Of a DNA stretch of 64,000 bases, positions 8,508 to 17,895 are shown piece by piece. The DNA lies in contig JANQPG010000109.1 in the NCBI GenBank assembly GCA_028289545.1, positions 1 through 64,000 of the forward strand, in the 5' to 3' direction. The notes beneath the pieces were generated by a model. It was given only the letters and a program-made list of their open reading frames with translations. It did not search any database and was not told the DNA's origin. This DNA comes from Woeseiaceae bacterium (lineage in GTDB: Bacteria > Pseudomonadota > Gammaproteobacteria > Steroidobacterales > Woeseiaceae). Every line of letters begins with the position of its first letter. Within the stretch, counting starts at the first letter, position 1. The position numbers were made by a program, and so were the translations under genes.

Positions 8508-10115
8508 TCAGATAACCGCTTCGAAGACCCAGAGTGCGCCGACACAGGCGACAAAGTAGGCGAGCAACCAATAACTCGCCTTGTCGACACGGCCCGCGAC
8601 CACGTACCAGCCGTCTTTCTTCAGCGCCCTGCCCTCTGCTTCGTAGCGGGCGTTCTGTCCCTTGACCGTGTACGGCGAATAGTCGTCTCTGAAACCGTCA
8701 AGCGCAACGCTCGCCACCCAGGCGACGGCGATCGAAACCAGGCCGCCGAGCGGGCAGTACCACGGCCACGCGATGTCCTGGAAGTACTCGATGTACGCGA
8801 GGAAGAGAAAACCTGCAACAACGCCAATGATGAGCCCACGTTCGCTCGTGTGTTTGGAGTAGAACCCCAGACCGAACATGGCGAGTTTTGCGCCCACGAA
8901 AAACGAGCCCACTTTACTGAGCACTTCGAGCACGGAGCCATCGCTGCGCGTGAACAGGATGGCGGGAACAATAATGGCGAACGCCCACATAACGGTGAAC
9001 CAGCGGGATGCAGCGAGATAGTGTTCGGCACTCGCCTCGCGTTTCACGAACTTCTGATAGAAATCGAGCGTCGTAACCGTCGCCATCGAGTTCAGGCTCG
9101 AGTCGAGGCTCGACATGGCCGCCGCAACAATCGCTGCGGTGACGATACCCATGAGCCCCGGCACGCCGATCGTCGACACGAACTCCAGCACGATCAGATT
9201 GTCGTTATCGAAGGGGCGGCCTTCGTAGTGGCTGTAGAACAACAGCCCAATACCGAAAAACAACGCAAATATCGGAAACGCTACGTAGCCCATCATGATG
9301 TAGGCCTTCTTTGCGTCGCCAATGGATTTTGCCGCGAGTGTCCGCTGCACCATCATTTGATTCACGCCGTAGACCACTACGTGGTACACCGACATTGCGA
9401 TCACGCCCGTCCAGATTGTCGCCACTTTGGCGGGATCTATCGAGTATTCGAAAGGGTCGGTCCGGCCGATCGCCTTGAGGTCCGTCAAAGCCGATGACAA
9501 ACCGTTGGGCAATTCACCCAGCAACATGAACAGGATGATGAACGCGCCGACGAACAGAATGCCGCTCTGAATCACGTCCGTCCAGATCACGGCGGCAATG
9601 CCGCCAAGGACCGTGTAGGTCAGCGCAACGATTCCGACAATGACGATCGCGGTAACGACATCGATGCCCGTAATGAACTCCAGGACCAGGGCCGTCGTGT
9701 ACAGCATGATGCCGGAGTAAGCAATGTTCCCGAACAGGAAAATGCCCGACATGACCGTGCGTGACGTCAAGCCGAAACGGCGCTCCAGGTAGTCGAAGAT
9801 CGAGGCGGTGCCGCTGGCGTAAAAAAAAGGCAGGAACAGCGTCACCGTAATCGCAATGGCTATCGGGTAGTTGATGTGTATGAAAACAACCGAGAAGCCC
9901 TCGTTGTACGCCCACGCGGGTCCGCCGAGAAAGGCGAGCGCACCCACGTAAGTTGCCACGACCGAAATACCGATTGCCCACCATGGCGTCGTCCGCTGGC
10001 CGAGAAAGAAATGATCGGCAGTTTGCACGCGATTGCTCAGAAAAAAACCGAGAAGCAGATTGCCGACTACGTAGGCGATTACGATCAGCCAGTTGAGGGT
10101 GCCGAACTCACCCAT
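8508..10115 (-). CDS. Sodium:solute symporter (SSS family), copy 1
   Basis: 535 aa from the ATG at 10115, which has an AGGGGGAAG site and matches the length and N-terminus of the paralogue at 13479-15086; an ATG at 10136 would add seven residues without a site. About 13-14 membrane segments; SSS motifs include SVVATYVGALAFLGGPAW and the Na+-site helix AAAMSSLDSSLNSMAT. It imports an organic solute with Na+ across the inner membrane. It diverges from the first double-NTF2 gene over an operator of the LacI regulon, so its substrate is probably the compound handled by this island. Confidence 0.9.
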   Translation of the reverse strand: MGEFGTLNWLIVIAYVVGNLLLGFFLSNRVQTADHFFLGQRTTPWWAIGISVVATYVGALAFLGGPAWAYNEGFSVVFIHINYPIAIAITVTLFLPFFYASGTASIFDYLERRFGLTSRTVMSGIFLFGNIAYSGIMLYTTALVLEFITGIDVVTAIVIVGIVALTYTVLGGIAAVIWTDVIQSGILFVGAFIILFMLLGELPNGLSSALTDLKAIGRTDPFEYSIDPAKVATIWTGVIAMSVYHVVVYGVNQMMVQRTLAAKSIGDAKKAYIMMGYVAFPIFALFFGIGLLFYSHYEGRPFDNDNLIVLEFVSTIGVPGLMGIVTAAIVAAAMSSLDSSLNSMATVTTLDFYQKFVKREASAEHYLAASRWFTVMWAFAIIVPAILFTRSDGSVLEVLSKVGSFFVGAKLAMFGLGFYSKHTSERGLIIGVVAGFLFLAYIEYFQDIAWPWYCPLGGLVSIAVAWVASVALDGFRDDYSPYTVKGQNARYEAEGRALKKDGWYVVAGRVDKASYWLLAYFVACVGALWVFEAVI

Positions 10116-10147
10116 GCTTCCCCCTTTTGAGAGCATTCAAAAAGTAT

Positions 10148-10171
10148 TTGACTTCGAATGCATTTATTCTG
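10148..10171. promoter_or_regulatory. LacI-regulon operator and possible promoter, SSS1/NTF2 divergent region
   Basis: ACTTCGAATGCA at 10151-10162 matches the operator seen at 17708, 17804, 24381 and 24464. On the plus strand TTGACT (10148-10153) followed after 17-18 bp by GTAGAA/TAGAAA could serve as promoter for the gene at 10245, with the operator overlapping the -35. Confidence 0.65.
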
Positions 10172-10244
10172 TAGAAACTGCAGCATATACTAACACACTT
10201 CCACCTAAAAACCGTAAAATCAGTTACTTATAAGGATTAGTGGA

Positions 10245-11384
10245 ATGAATTCGAAGTCGAATATATTGACGGAACCACTTCGCCGTTCACATATGCCTGC
10301 GGACTACGGTATTTCGCTCGCCCGTTACACAGGCCGCGGCACCGAGAACGAAAAGCGGATTCCCGACGATTATGGGCCGGATCAACGGCTATCGGGTTTC
10401 GAAGAAACCTACCGCAACATCATCGACTACATTGTCCGCATTACGTACCGCATCTGGGAGGATCGTGACGTCGAGTACATCGGCAAAACCTACAGCGACG
10501 ATTCTCATGTGTTCGACGACTACGGTCTGCAGCGTGGTTCCACAAAGATTATTGCCGACACACACCACACGACCGGAGCGTTTTCGGACATCGAACTGAT
10601 TGCGGACGAAATTGTCTGGGCCGGCGACGATGAAGTCGGCTTTCACACGTCCCACCGAACGATCATACGAGGCACGAACGACGGAGACAGCAAGTACGGG
10701 CCCGCCACGAACAGGACGATCGACGTGCTTGTTATCGCCAATTGCGTCGCCTTGAACAACGAGATCTACCTGGAACACGTCCTGTACAACACGTCGGCAA
10801 TGATCGAACAGCTCGGACTCGACCTCGATGTAATGACCGAAAAACTGGTCGAGGCAGCGCCCGCGGGCTGGCCGCGAAACCGGCAGATCTGGGAACAGCT
10901 ACGCGCAGCCGGCCGCCCCGAAAAGCCGCTCTCAGCCGGGGAGCCGATTACCGGCTTCGACGTCGACGCTTTTGCCCGGGATCAGCTCGACCGCCTCTGG
11001 AACCGGCAGGATTACGCGGCGCTTGCCGATGCCTATGTGGAGAACTTCAGTTTCGAAGGACCGACCAATCGGAATTTCTATGGTGCTGCCGAGTACGGGC
11101 GCATGCTCCAGGGACTTCGGAGCGCCTTCCCGGATCTCGCACTTTCCGTGGACGAGGTGTACTGGATGGGGAATGAGGAAGACGGCTTTCTGACGTCGGA
11201 ACGGTGGAGCGCGACGGCAACCCACGCTGGGGACGGGCTGTACGGCCCGGCAACGCATCAGCCCGTGACGATCTGGGGCATCACGCAGCACGAAATAAAA
11301 GACGGCCGCGTTCAGCGCGAGTGGATGCTGTTCAACGAGCTGGACCTCAAGATGCAGATTGCCGCCGCGCGCAGGGGAAGTTGA
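10245..11384 (+). CDS. Double NTF2/SnoaL-like domain protein, type A
   Basis: 379 aa, apparently cytosolic (no signal). Two cone-shaped NTF2-like (SnoaL superfamily) domains can be traced: residues about 55-185 (ITYRIWEDRDVEYIG, then YSDDSHVFDDYG, FHTSHRTIIRG) and about 235-370 (QLDRLWNRQDYAALADAYVENFSFEGP, then FLTSERWSA). Members of this superfamily include cyclases, hydrolases, isomerases and dehydratases, so the reaction cannot be named. It resembles the protein at 23351-24340 most, and is followed at once by two further double-NTF2 genes, starting an operon. AAGGA precedes ATG 10245. Confidence 0.8.
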   Translation: MNSKSNILTEPLRRSHMPADYGISLARYTGRGTENEKRIPDDYGPDQRLSGFEETYRNIIDYIVRITYRIWEDRDVEYIGKTYSDDSHVFDDYGLQRGSTKIIADTHHTTGAFSDIELIADEIVWAGDDEVGFHTSHRTIIRGTNDGDSKYGPATNRTIDVLVIANCVALNNEIYLEHVLYNTSAMIEQLGLDLDVMTEKLVEAAPAGWPRNRQIWEQLRAAGRPEKPLSAGEPITGFDVDAFARDQLDRLWNRQDYAALADAYVENFSFEGPTNRNFYGAAEYGRMLQGLRSAFPDLALSVDEVYWMGNEEDGFLTSERWSATATHAGDGLYGPATHQPVTIWGITQHEIKDGRVQREWMLFNELDLKMQIAAARRGS

Positions 11385-11385
11385 C

Positions 11386-12399
11386 ATGCGAAACGATTAC
11401 GGTCGCAGCAAAGAGCACGTCCGCGCGTTCTATGCCGCCAGCGAGGCGGCCTCGCCGGCATCGCTGGAAAAGGTCTTTCGTGATTACGTTGCAGACGACT
11501 ATCACTGGCGCGGCATGCACCCGTTCTATGAACTGGACGGCATCCCATCCGTTGTCGATACGTTCTGGCGGCCGCTCCTCAAAGCGTTCAAGAGGCTGCA
11601 GCGCCGACCCGACATCTTTATGGCCGGCACGAACGAGATCGACGGCGAATCGGAATGGGTGTGTAGCATGGGGCATCTCATGGGCCTGTTCGACGAAGCC
11701 TGGCTGGGCATTCCTCCGACCGGCAAAATGGCGTTCCTCCGCTACTGCGATTTCCACCGAATCAGCGACGGCAGGATTGTGGAAACGGCGCTGTTCTGCG
11801 ACATCCTGAGCGTTATGCAGCAGGCGGGGCTCAATCCGCTTCCCGAATCCACGGGCGTCGAGATCCTGACTCCGGGACCGCGTACTCACGATGGGCTGCT
11901 ATATGCGCCGCAGGATCCGGCTGAATCGAAGAAAACGCTCGAACTCGTCAACGCGATGAAAGACGACCTCGTCAACGCCGAGGGTTTTCAATCGCCTGAC
12001 GAGGAACTCGCACGCACGTGGCACGACGACATGCTCTGGTTCGGCCCCGCGGGTATTGGCGCCACCTACACGATCAGCCGCTATCAGGACCAGCACCAGG
12101 GGCCATTCCGGGCGGGACTCGCGGACGTCGACTTCAAGGGGCACGTTTGCCGCTTTGCGGAAGGCGACTACGCGGGCTGGTTCGGCTGGCCGAACCTCGA
12201 GATGTCGCCGACGGGCGGTTTTCTCGGTATGCCGGCGCACGACAGCAAAGTCGAAATGCGCGTGGTCGACATCTATCGTCGCGAAGGCGACAAACTCGCC
12301 GAGAACTGGATCTTCATCGACCATCTCTACTTCCTGAAGCAGCAGGGGCTCGATGTTCTCGAGCGCAACCGCGCGCTGCAGAAGCACAGGGGCCGCTAG
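11386..12399 (+). CDS. Double NTF2/SnoaL-like domain protein, type B (copy 1)
   Basis: 337 aa from ATG 11386, one base after the upstream stop and with a GGGGAA site; longer starts would overlap the previous gene. Two NTF2-like domains (about 10-150 and 190-325). Repeated signatures shared with the proteins at 12403 and 27032 are the loop WLGIPP(T/S), a FHRISDGRIVE strand in the first domain, and a GWP...GFLGMP and VVDIYRREGDKLAENW pattern in the second. No catalytic function is assignable. Its tight spacing implies co-translation with the neighbours. Confidence 0.8.
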   Translation: MRNDYGRSKEHVRAFYAASEAASPASLEKVFRDYVADDYHWRGMHPFYELDGIPSVVDTFWRPLLKAFKRLQRRPDIFMAGTNEIDGESEWVCSMGHLMGLFDEAWLGIPPTGKMAFLRYCDFHRISDGRIVETALFCDILSVMQQAGLNPLPESTGVEILTPGPRTHDGLLYAPQDPAESKKTLELVNAMKDDLVNAEGFQSPDEELARTWHDDMLWFGPAGIGATYTISRYQDQHQGPFRAGLADVDFKGHVCRFAEGDYAGWFGWPNLEMSPTGGFLGMPAHDSKVEMRVVDIYRREGDKLAENWIFIDHLYFLKQQGLDVLERNRALQKHRGR

Positions 12400-12402
12400 A
12401 GC

Positions 12403-13431
12403 ATGGGGATTGCGACGGCGACGACGCTAGACAACAAACGGCGCTACAAATCGGTGATCGACTGTTATGCGGCCGGCGATTCCGTTTTGCTGGCGACCGC
12501 ACTGCGATCGTTCCTTGCAGACAGCGCCACCGTCAACGTCGTGCAACCGCTCAACGCGATCGCCAGCCGCGACTTCGTGGAACGGGTTGCCGAGCCGATG
12601 CAGCGCTCGTTCCGCTACCTGCACCGGAGGGCCGACATGCTGTTCGGCGGCGAGTACCAGGGTGGCGAATGGGTCGTCAGCCACGGCCACTATGTCGGGC
12701 TATTCGACGAACCGTGGTTGGGCATTCCGCCCAGCAAGGACATCGTTTGGTTGCACTACGTGGAGTATCACCGTATCGAGGACGGGCAGTCGGTGGAGTC
12801 CTACCTGTACTTCGACATGCTGGACCTGCTGCGGCAGGTCGGCATCCAGGTGTTGCCGCCGACCGTCGGCTTCGAAGGTTTTGTCCCCGGCCCGGTCACC
12901 GCCGACGGACTCGTGCTGGCGCCGACGCCGGCGGAGCAGTCGACCGCAAGCCTGAAAATGGTCGACGACATGCTCTCGCGCCTGTATACGGACGACGAAG
13001 CCTGGCGGCCTTACTGGCACAAGAACATGTACTGGTATGGCCCGTCAGGGTACGGCAGCTACATAGGTGTCGACGGTTTCGCGCGCTTCCAACTACCCTA
13101 CGAGTCGGTGTTCGAGCGCGGCCGGGTACGCAACACCTACCTCCGCTCGGGCGACGCGACGCTGGATGCAGCAGTGCCCGGGCACTACGCGCGCTTTGCG
13201 GACGGCGACTATGTTGCCTCGGGAGGCTGGCCCTCACACGGCGGCTTTCTTGCCAACGACTGGCTCGGTATTCCCGGACAAGGACAGATGTTCACCGTCC
13301 GCGTTGCGGACATCTGGCGCCGATCAGGCAATCAGCTCGTCGAGAACTGGGTATTTGTCGATCTCGTCGACATGCTGCTGGGACTCGGTTTCGACGTGTT
13401 TGCGAAAGCCGGCATCGAAGTTTCTGTCTAG
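12403..13431 (+). CDS. Double NTF2/SnoaL-like domain protein, type B (copy 2)
   Basis: 342 aa, starting 3 bp after the stop of the previous gene. It repeats the layout of its neighbour: WLGIPPSKDIVW and YHRIEDGQSVE in domain 1, GWPSHGGFLANDWLGIPG and VRVADIWRRSGNQLVENW in domain 2. The pair is clearly paralogous yet well diverged, so the copies may form a hetero-oligomer or act on successive intermediates (inference). It ends convergent with SSS copy 2. Confidence 0.8.
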   Translation: MGIATATTLDNKRRYKSVIDCYAAGDSVLLATALRSFLADSATVNVVQPLNAIASRDFVERVAEPMQRSFRYLHRRADMLFGGEYQGGEWVVSHGHYVGLFDEPWLGIPPSKDIVWLHYVEYHRIEDGQSVESYLYFDMLDLLRQVGIQVLPPTVGFEGFVPGPVTADGLVLAPTPAEQSTASLKMVDDMLSRLYTDDEAWRPYWHKNMYWYGPSGYGSYIGVDGFARFQLPYESVFERGRVRNTYLRSGDATLDAAVPGHYARFADGDYVASGGWPSHGGFLANDWLGIPGQGQMFTVRVADIWRRSGNQLVENWVFVDLVDMLLGLGFDVFAKAGIEVSV

Positions 13432-13478
13432 GAGCCGTTTTCGAACCGGTCGCGTCTGTGCAGGATTGATTCTGCGAA

Positions 13479-15086
13479 TCAGATCAGCCGGTTAAACAGA
13501 TAAAGGCCCAGCATGCAGGCCGCGAAGTACACCAGCAACAGCTTGCTGATGCCGTCCACGCGGCCCGGTACGACGTACCAACCGCCGGCTTTTTCAGGCA
13601 GCCCCCGCTCCCGGTACAGGCGGAACTGGCCGGGAATGCTGTAGTCGGACCACTCCGTCTGGCGCCCGTCGAGCAGGATACTGACGGGAACGGCAACGAC
13701 GATGTTCACGGTTGCGCCGATCAGGCAATACCACGGCCACGCAATGTCGCTGTAGCTGGCGACCGCCCAGAGGACAACAAAACCCGCCGCCACGCCGATC
13801 AAGAGGCCGCGCTCGCTCGTGTGTTTCGAAAAGAACCCAAGCCCGTACATCGCCAGTTTCGCGCCGACGAAGTAGGAGCCGACTTTGCTCAGGGTCTCGA
13901 GTATCGAACCCTCCGACTTCGAGAACAGAATAGCGGGGAAAATGATGATGATCGCCCACAGCAGCGTAAACACTCTCGACGCTTTGAGGTAGTGCACCTC
14001 TGATTCGTCCTTGCGAAAGTACTTTTGGTAGAAGTCGATCGTCGTGACGGTTGCCATGGAGTTGAACGAACTGTCGAGCGTGGACATGGACGCCGCCATG
14101 ACCGCCGCCGCGATGATCCCCATGAGGCCCGGAAGTCCGTAGTCGGCCGCAAACTCGAGGATAATCGTGTTGCCGTTTTCGAACTCACGACCCCCGTAGT
14201 ACGCGAACAGCAATATGCCGAGAAAAATGAAAGAAAAGTAGATCAGGGGCGAAACAAAGCCCATGAGCAAATACGATTTCTTGGCATCACCGATCGACTT
14301 CGCGGCCAGCGTCCGCTGCGCCATCATCTGGTTCACGCCGTACACCGTTACGTGATACACGGTCATTGCGAAAATACCGGACCAGACAGTAGTCGTCTTC
14401 GTTACATCAACACTGAAATCCAGCGGGTCCGTCTTTCCCCCGGCCTTGAGTTCGGCAAGAACTTCACTCAGAGGTGCCGGCAGCTGATTGACGAGCGCAT
14501 AAAACACGATACCCGCGCCGGCGAGCAACACGATCGCCTGAATTACGTCCGTCCAGATGACCGCGGTAATACCGCCCATCGTCGTGTAGATCAGCGCAAT
14601 CACGGTGACGATGACTATCGCCGTCGTCACGTCCATGCCAGTGATGAAATTGAGCACCAGCGACGTGGCGTAGAGAATGGCGGCCGTGCCAAAGCCGTGC
14701 GATACCAGGAACACCGCCGAAATGACGGATCGGGATCGGGAACCGAAGCGTCGTTCCTGGTATTCGTAAATCGACGCGCAGCCGCTGTTGTAGAAGAACG
14801 GTAGAAACAGCGTAATGACCAGCACAATCACCAGCGGGTAGTTCATGTGGATCAGAACGACGGACATACCCTCGGTGTAGGACCACGCGGGCCCTCCGAG
14901 AAACGACAGGGCGCTGACGTAGGTCGCGACGACGGAAATACCGATGGCCCACCAGGGCGTTTCACGGCGGCCAAGATAGAAGTCCTGGGCAGACTCCACG
15001 CGCTTGCTGAGCACAAAGCCGAGCAGCAGGTTAGCCAATATGTAGACGACAAGTATCGTCCAGTTCAGCGCTCCGAATTCCTGCAC
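13479..15086 (-). CDS. Sodium:solute symporter (SSS family), copy 2
   Basis: 535 aa, GTG start at 15086 behind an AAGGGGGG site. It is a close paralogue of the SSS protein at 8508-10115 along its full length, sharing LGGPAW, GVNQMMAQRTLAAKSIGDAKK, SMSTLDSSFNSMATVTTIDFYQK and the C-terminal GGWYVVPGRVD segment. It lies downstream of the TonB receptor on the same strand, separated by a terminator, so it may be expressed partly by read-through. A receptor plus symporter pair implies uptake of one substrate through both membranes. Confidence 0.9.
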   Translation of the reverse strand: MQEFGALNWTILVVYILANLLLGFVLSKRVESAQDFYLGRRETPWWAIGISVVATYVSALSFLGGPAWSYTEGMSVVLIHMNYPLVIVLVITLFLPFFYNSGCASIYEYQERRFGSRSRSVISAVFLVSHGFGTAAILYATSLVLNFITGMDVTTAIVIVTVIALIYTTMGGITAVIWTDVIQAIVLLAGAGIVFYALVNQLPAPLSEVLAELKAGGKTDPLDFSVDVTKTTTVWSGIFAMTVYHVTVYGVNQMMAQRTLAAKSIGDAKKSYLLMGFVSPLIYFSFIFLGILLFAYYGGREFENGNTIILEFAADYGLPGLMGIIAAAVMAASMSTLDSSFNSMATVTTIDFYQKYFRKDESEVHYLKASRVFTLLWAIIIIFPAILFSKSEGSILETLSKVGSYFVGAKLAMYGLGFFSKHTSERGLLIGVAAGFVVLWAVASYSDIAWPWYCLIGATVNIVVAVPVSILLDGRQTEWSDYSIPGQFRLYRERGLPEKAGGWYVVPGRVDGISKLLLVYFAACMLGLYLFNRLI

Positions 15087-15136
15087 AATCCCCCCTTCTC
15101 ACAGCGGCCTGGTCGGTATGTTATTCGACCAGCTTC

Positions 15137-15173
15137 ATAAAAAAGCCAGACAGCGCGGAACGCTGTCTGGCTT
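15137..15173 (-). terminator. Rho-independent terminator after the TonB receptor gene
   Basis: Perfect 13-bp stem AAGCCAGACAGCG (15143-15155) with its complement at 15161-15173 and a 5-base loop. On the minus strand it is followed by a run of six to seven T, the form expected for a terminator of the TonB receptor transcript, before SSS copy 2. Confidence 0.85.
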
Positions 15174-15286
15174 CCCGGGTCTTCCCAACCTCTTTTATTG
15201 TCGTTTCTGGTGTCAATGGTAGCCGCGAACGGCATTAGGGACAGCCTCGCGACAGCCGCCTTTGCGGCTGCCGCGTGCGCCGCTTT

Positions 15287-17605
15287 CTAGTAGTTGTAGC
15301 TCAGCTGCACGCCCCAGGTACGCGGTGCCGCGAAATCGGCAATCGCCACGTCGCCGCCGTAGCGGGTTACTTTGGTCAGCGTTGCCTCGTCTTCGATGTT
15401 GTTCACGAAGCCGCGAAGGATCCACGACTGGTCCGGCGAAATCCAGCTGACGCTGATATCGGACTTCGTAAACGAGTCCTGCTCGGCGAAGAAGAACAGT
15501 GCGTCGTCAGCCCGGTAGTCGTCCGAGTAATAGAACGTGACCGAAGGACGAATCATCGATCCATTGCTGAGATTGAAGTCGTAGCTGCCAACCAGGGTCA
15601 ACGTGAGATCCGGCGAAAGCTGGACCTGCTCGCCGTTAAGATCGAACAGGTTGTCGATACCGTTAATCGTCTGGCCGCCCTCCTGGAACACGTTCGGCGT
15701 TACGAAACTACCGTACTCGGCATTTTGAAGCGCGGCGTTGGCGCTCAGCCGGAAAACGTCGCTCGGCGCCCAGTCGGCTTCGATCTCGAGGCCGGTTGCC
15801 GTAATCTCTCCTGCGTTATCGGAGAACGCGAGCGTCGTGCCGCCGACGTCCTCGAAGCGCGTCGACAGCAGGTCTTCATACTCGTTGTGGTACAGCGAGA
15901 GATTCAGCACGAGCGAACCGTCGGCCAGCACATTCTTGCTGCCGACTTCGAAGGCTGTGACGGTCTGTTCGTCGTAGCTGCCGTCACCGTTGAACGCACC
16001 CTGAGCGTTACCCGCGAGGAAACCCGTGGACGCGGTGAAGTACGCCATCGAGCTGTCGTTCACGTCCCATTCCAGACCGGCCTTCCACGTGACCCGATCC
16101 CAGTCGCCCGAGGCGTTTTCGACTTCGAGTACCGTGAAGTTCGGCGCCGACTGGTCGGGGTCCTGCCCGAAGATGTCCCAGTCGCGTTCGTCGTCCGTGT
16201 AGCGGATGCCGCCGATCACGCGGAACGTGTCGCTGATCGAATAGGTGGATTGCGCGTAGACGGCCAGCGAACTCGTGTCGAGGCGAATCTGGTTCATCCA
16301 GGGCGCCCACAGATTGATCTGTTGATCGGGCACGTTGTCGACGACACTCGAGATATCCTGCCACAGGAACGCGTTCTCCAGATCTTCCTGGAACAGGTAG
16401 ATACCGGCCACCCACTCGAAGTTGCCGTCGCCGTTCGAAGTCAGCTGGATTTCCTGGCTGGTCGTCTCAGAAGCAATATCGTTGCCGGCCAGTAGCGTGT
16501 TGAACGAAGAAAGATCGGCATCGGCGAGACGCAGCTCGGTGTAGTCCATGTACGCCAGCGTGACCTTGACATCGAACAGGCCCGGGAACGAAAAATCGCC
16601 CTCGGCCGCCAGGGTGGTTTCCTCGACGTCACGCTCGGGACGCGAATTGCGGGCAATCGTGTAGGGATCGTCGATTGTCGGCGCGGCCGTGCCGTCCAGC
16701 CCGGCTCCGAACCGTCCGCAAGTTCCGGCGCAGTCCGAAGAGCGGCCGATTCGCGGTTCGAGTACACCCGTCGTGCCGTTCGTCAAACCCGTTGCCGGGT
16801 TGACCGGCACGCCCAGCACCTTGTAGCCGAAATCGCCGTTGCCGTTGGAATCGTCGCGCCAGTGTTCGGCGCGAAACATGAAGCTGGCCGTGTCGGAAGG
16901 CGTCATGGCGAGCTGTGCCCGCACGTAGGTCGTGTCGGCATCTTTCAGGCCGCCGTCGTCTCCCAGCACGGTGTTTTCCACAAAGGGATCGCGCGTTTCG
17001 CGAACGCCCGCGACGCGAAGCGCCACCGTATCGCTGAAGGGCACATTGAAGAAACCCTCGCCGCGGACCTGCGAGTAGTCGCCGCCGGTCAAAGCGAAAC
17101 CGTAGTCGGTTGCTTCAGTGCTCGGCTTGCGGCTGACAACATGGATCAAACCGCCTAGCGAGTTACGCCCGAACAGCGTGCCCTGCGGCCCTCTAAGTAC
17201 TTCGACGCGGTCGACATCGACAAAACCTGCCAGCGCCTGCCCGTGGCGCGGACGGTAGATGCCGTCCGTGTAGAACGCGACCGCAACGTCGTTGGACTCG
17301 ACCTGCTGGGTGCGCGCGCCGCGCATGGCGGGACGAGGGTCGTTGCCCGACTGACCGAACTGCAGCCCCGGCGCCATGGTTTCGAGCCGCGACAAATCGT
17401 TGATACCCAGCGCTAGCAGATCGCTGCCGCTGACGGCGGTTACCGCGACCGATACGTCCTGCAGGCTTTGTGCGCGCCGCTGCGCCGTAACGGTAATTTC
17501 TTCGATGACCCCAGCCCCCGATTCCTGCGCCACGGCGGCAGCCGGAAGCAGCGGCAACGCGAGCGCTGACGCGGACAGACTGAGTAATAGAGATCGTATG
17601 GACAT
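15287..17605 (-). CDS. TonB-dependent outer-membrane receptor of the catabolic island
   Basis: 772 aa from ATG 17605 (GGGGGAAG site). A signal peptide ending near AAAVAQES is followed by the TonB box/plug start EEITVTAQRRAQSLQDVSVAV, a plug with VEVLRGPQGTLFGRNSLGG, and a 22-strand barrel ending in an aromatic residue after WGVQLSYNY. These are the features of receptors related to the IIuridinyl-free 'TonB-dependent receptor' group used for organic substrates rather than iron siderophores. Two to four operator-like repeats lie upstream (17708-17845), so expression is probably LacI-controlled. Substrate unknown. Confidence 0.92.
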   Translation of the reverse strand: MSIRSLLLSLSASALALPLLPAAAVAQESGAGVIEEITVTAQRRAQSLQDVSVAVTAVSGSDLLALGINDLSRLETMAPGLQFGQSGNDPRPAMRGARTQQVESNDVAVAFYTDGIYRPRHGQALAGFVDVDRVEVLRGPQGTLFGRNSLGGLIHVVSRKPSTEATDYGFALTGGDYSQVRGEGFFNVPFSDTVALRVAGVRETRDPFVENTVLGDDGGLKDADTTYVRAQLAMTPSDTASFMFRAEHWRDDSNGNGDFGYKVLGVPVNPATGLTNGTTGVLEPRIGRSSDCAGTCGRFGAGLDGTAAPTIDDPYTIARNSRPERDVEETTLAAEGDFSFPGLFDVKVTLAYMDYTELRLADADLSSFNTLLAGNDIASETTSQEIQLTSNGDGNFEWVAGIYLFQEDLENAFLWQDISSVVDNVPDQQINLWAPWMNQIRLDTSSLAVYAQSTYSISDTFRVIGGIRYTDDERDWDIFGQDPDQSAPNFTVLEVENASGDWDRVTWKAGLEWDVNDSSMAYFTASTGFLAGNAQGAFNGDGSYDEQTVTAFEVGSKNVLADGSLVLNLSLYHNEYEDLLSTRFEDVGGTTLAFSDNAGEITATGLEIEADWAPSDVFRLSANAALQNAEYGSFVTPNVFQEGGQTINGIDNLFDLNGEQVQLSPDLTLTLVGSYDFNLSNGSMIRPSVTFYYSDDYRADDALFFFAEQDSFTKSDISVSWISPDQSWILRGFVNNIEDEATLTKVTRYGGDVAIADFAAPRTWGVQLSYNY

Positions 17606-17705
17606 TGAGCTTCCCCCAGCAAAGACGCCATTTAGTGAGCAACGACGGGTGTCGACGCGGCGTCCCTGCTCGCGTGGATTATCGTTGTTGGTATTTAACT
17701 GCAAC

Positions 17706-17745
17706 TGTACTGCGAATGCAAATAGGCATCGTTTGGATGCAAAGA
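17706..17745. promoter_or_regulatory. LacI-regulon operators upstream of the TonB receptor (proximal)
   Basis: On the minus strand (direction of the receptor) TTTGCATTCGCAGTA ends at 17708 and runs into TACAGT, a possible -10. A further half-match TTTGCATCC is read on the minus strand at 17735-17743. Confidence 0.65.
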
Positions 17746-17801
17746 CTCATTCCAGAATTTCTTTAAGCAATTGAATATTAATGTTTTTATTGAGGAAAAG
17801 A

Positions 17802-17848
17802 GATACTGCGAATGCAAAGGAAAGCGGAAGTTTTTGCATCCGGACGGC
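17802..17848. promoter_or_regulatory. LacI-regulon operators upstream of the TonB receptor (distal)
   Basis: TACTGCGAATGCAAA at 17804-17818 repeats the proximal site exactly over 13 bases. TTTTTGCATCCGGAC at 17831-17845 is a second, inverted partial match. The spacing of about 96 bp between the two full sites would allow looping by a tetrameric LacI-type repressor. Confidence 0.6.
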
Positions 17849-17895
17849 TTTTTTTGGGGGCCGGGGTGCGATTCCGGCCACATGGGGCGAAGCTC

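Noticed and set aside
12018..13469. 483-codon open frame overlapping two NTF2 genes on the same strand
   Set aside because: It has an Arg/Pro/Ala-rich out-of-frame composition and no ribosome-binding site; the two NTF2 frames carry the homology.
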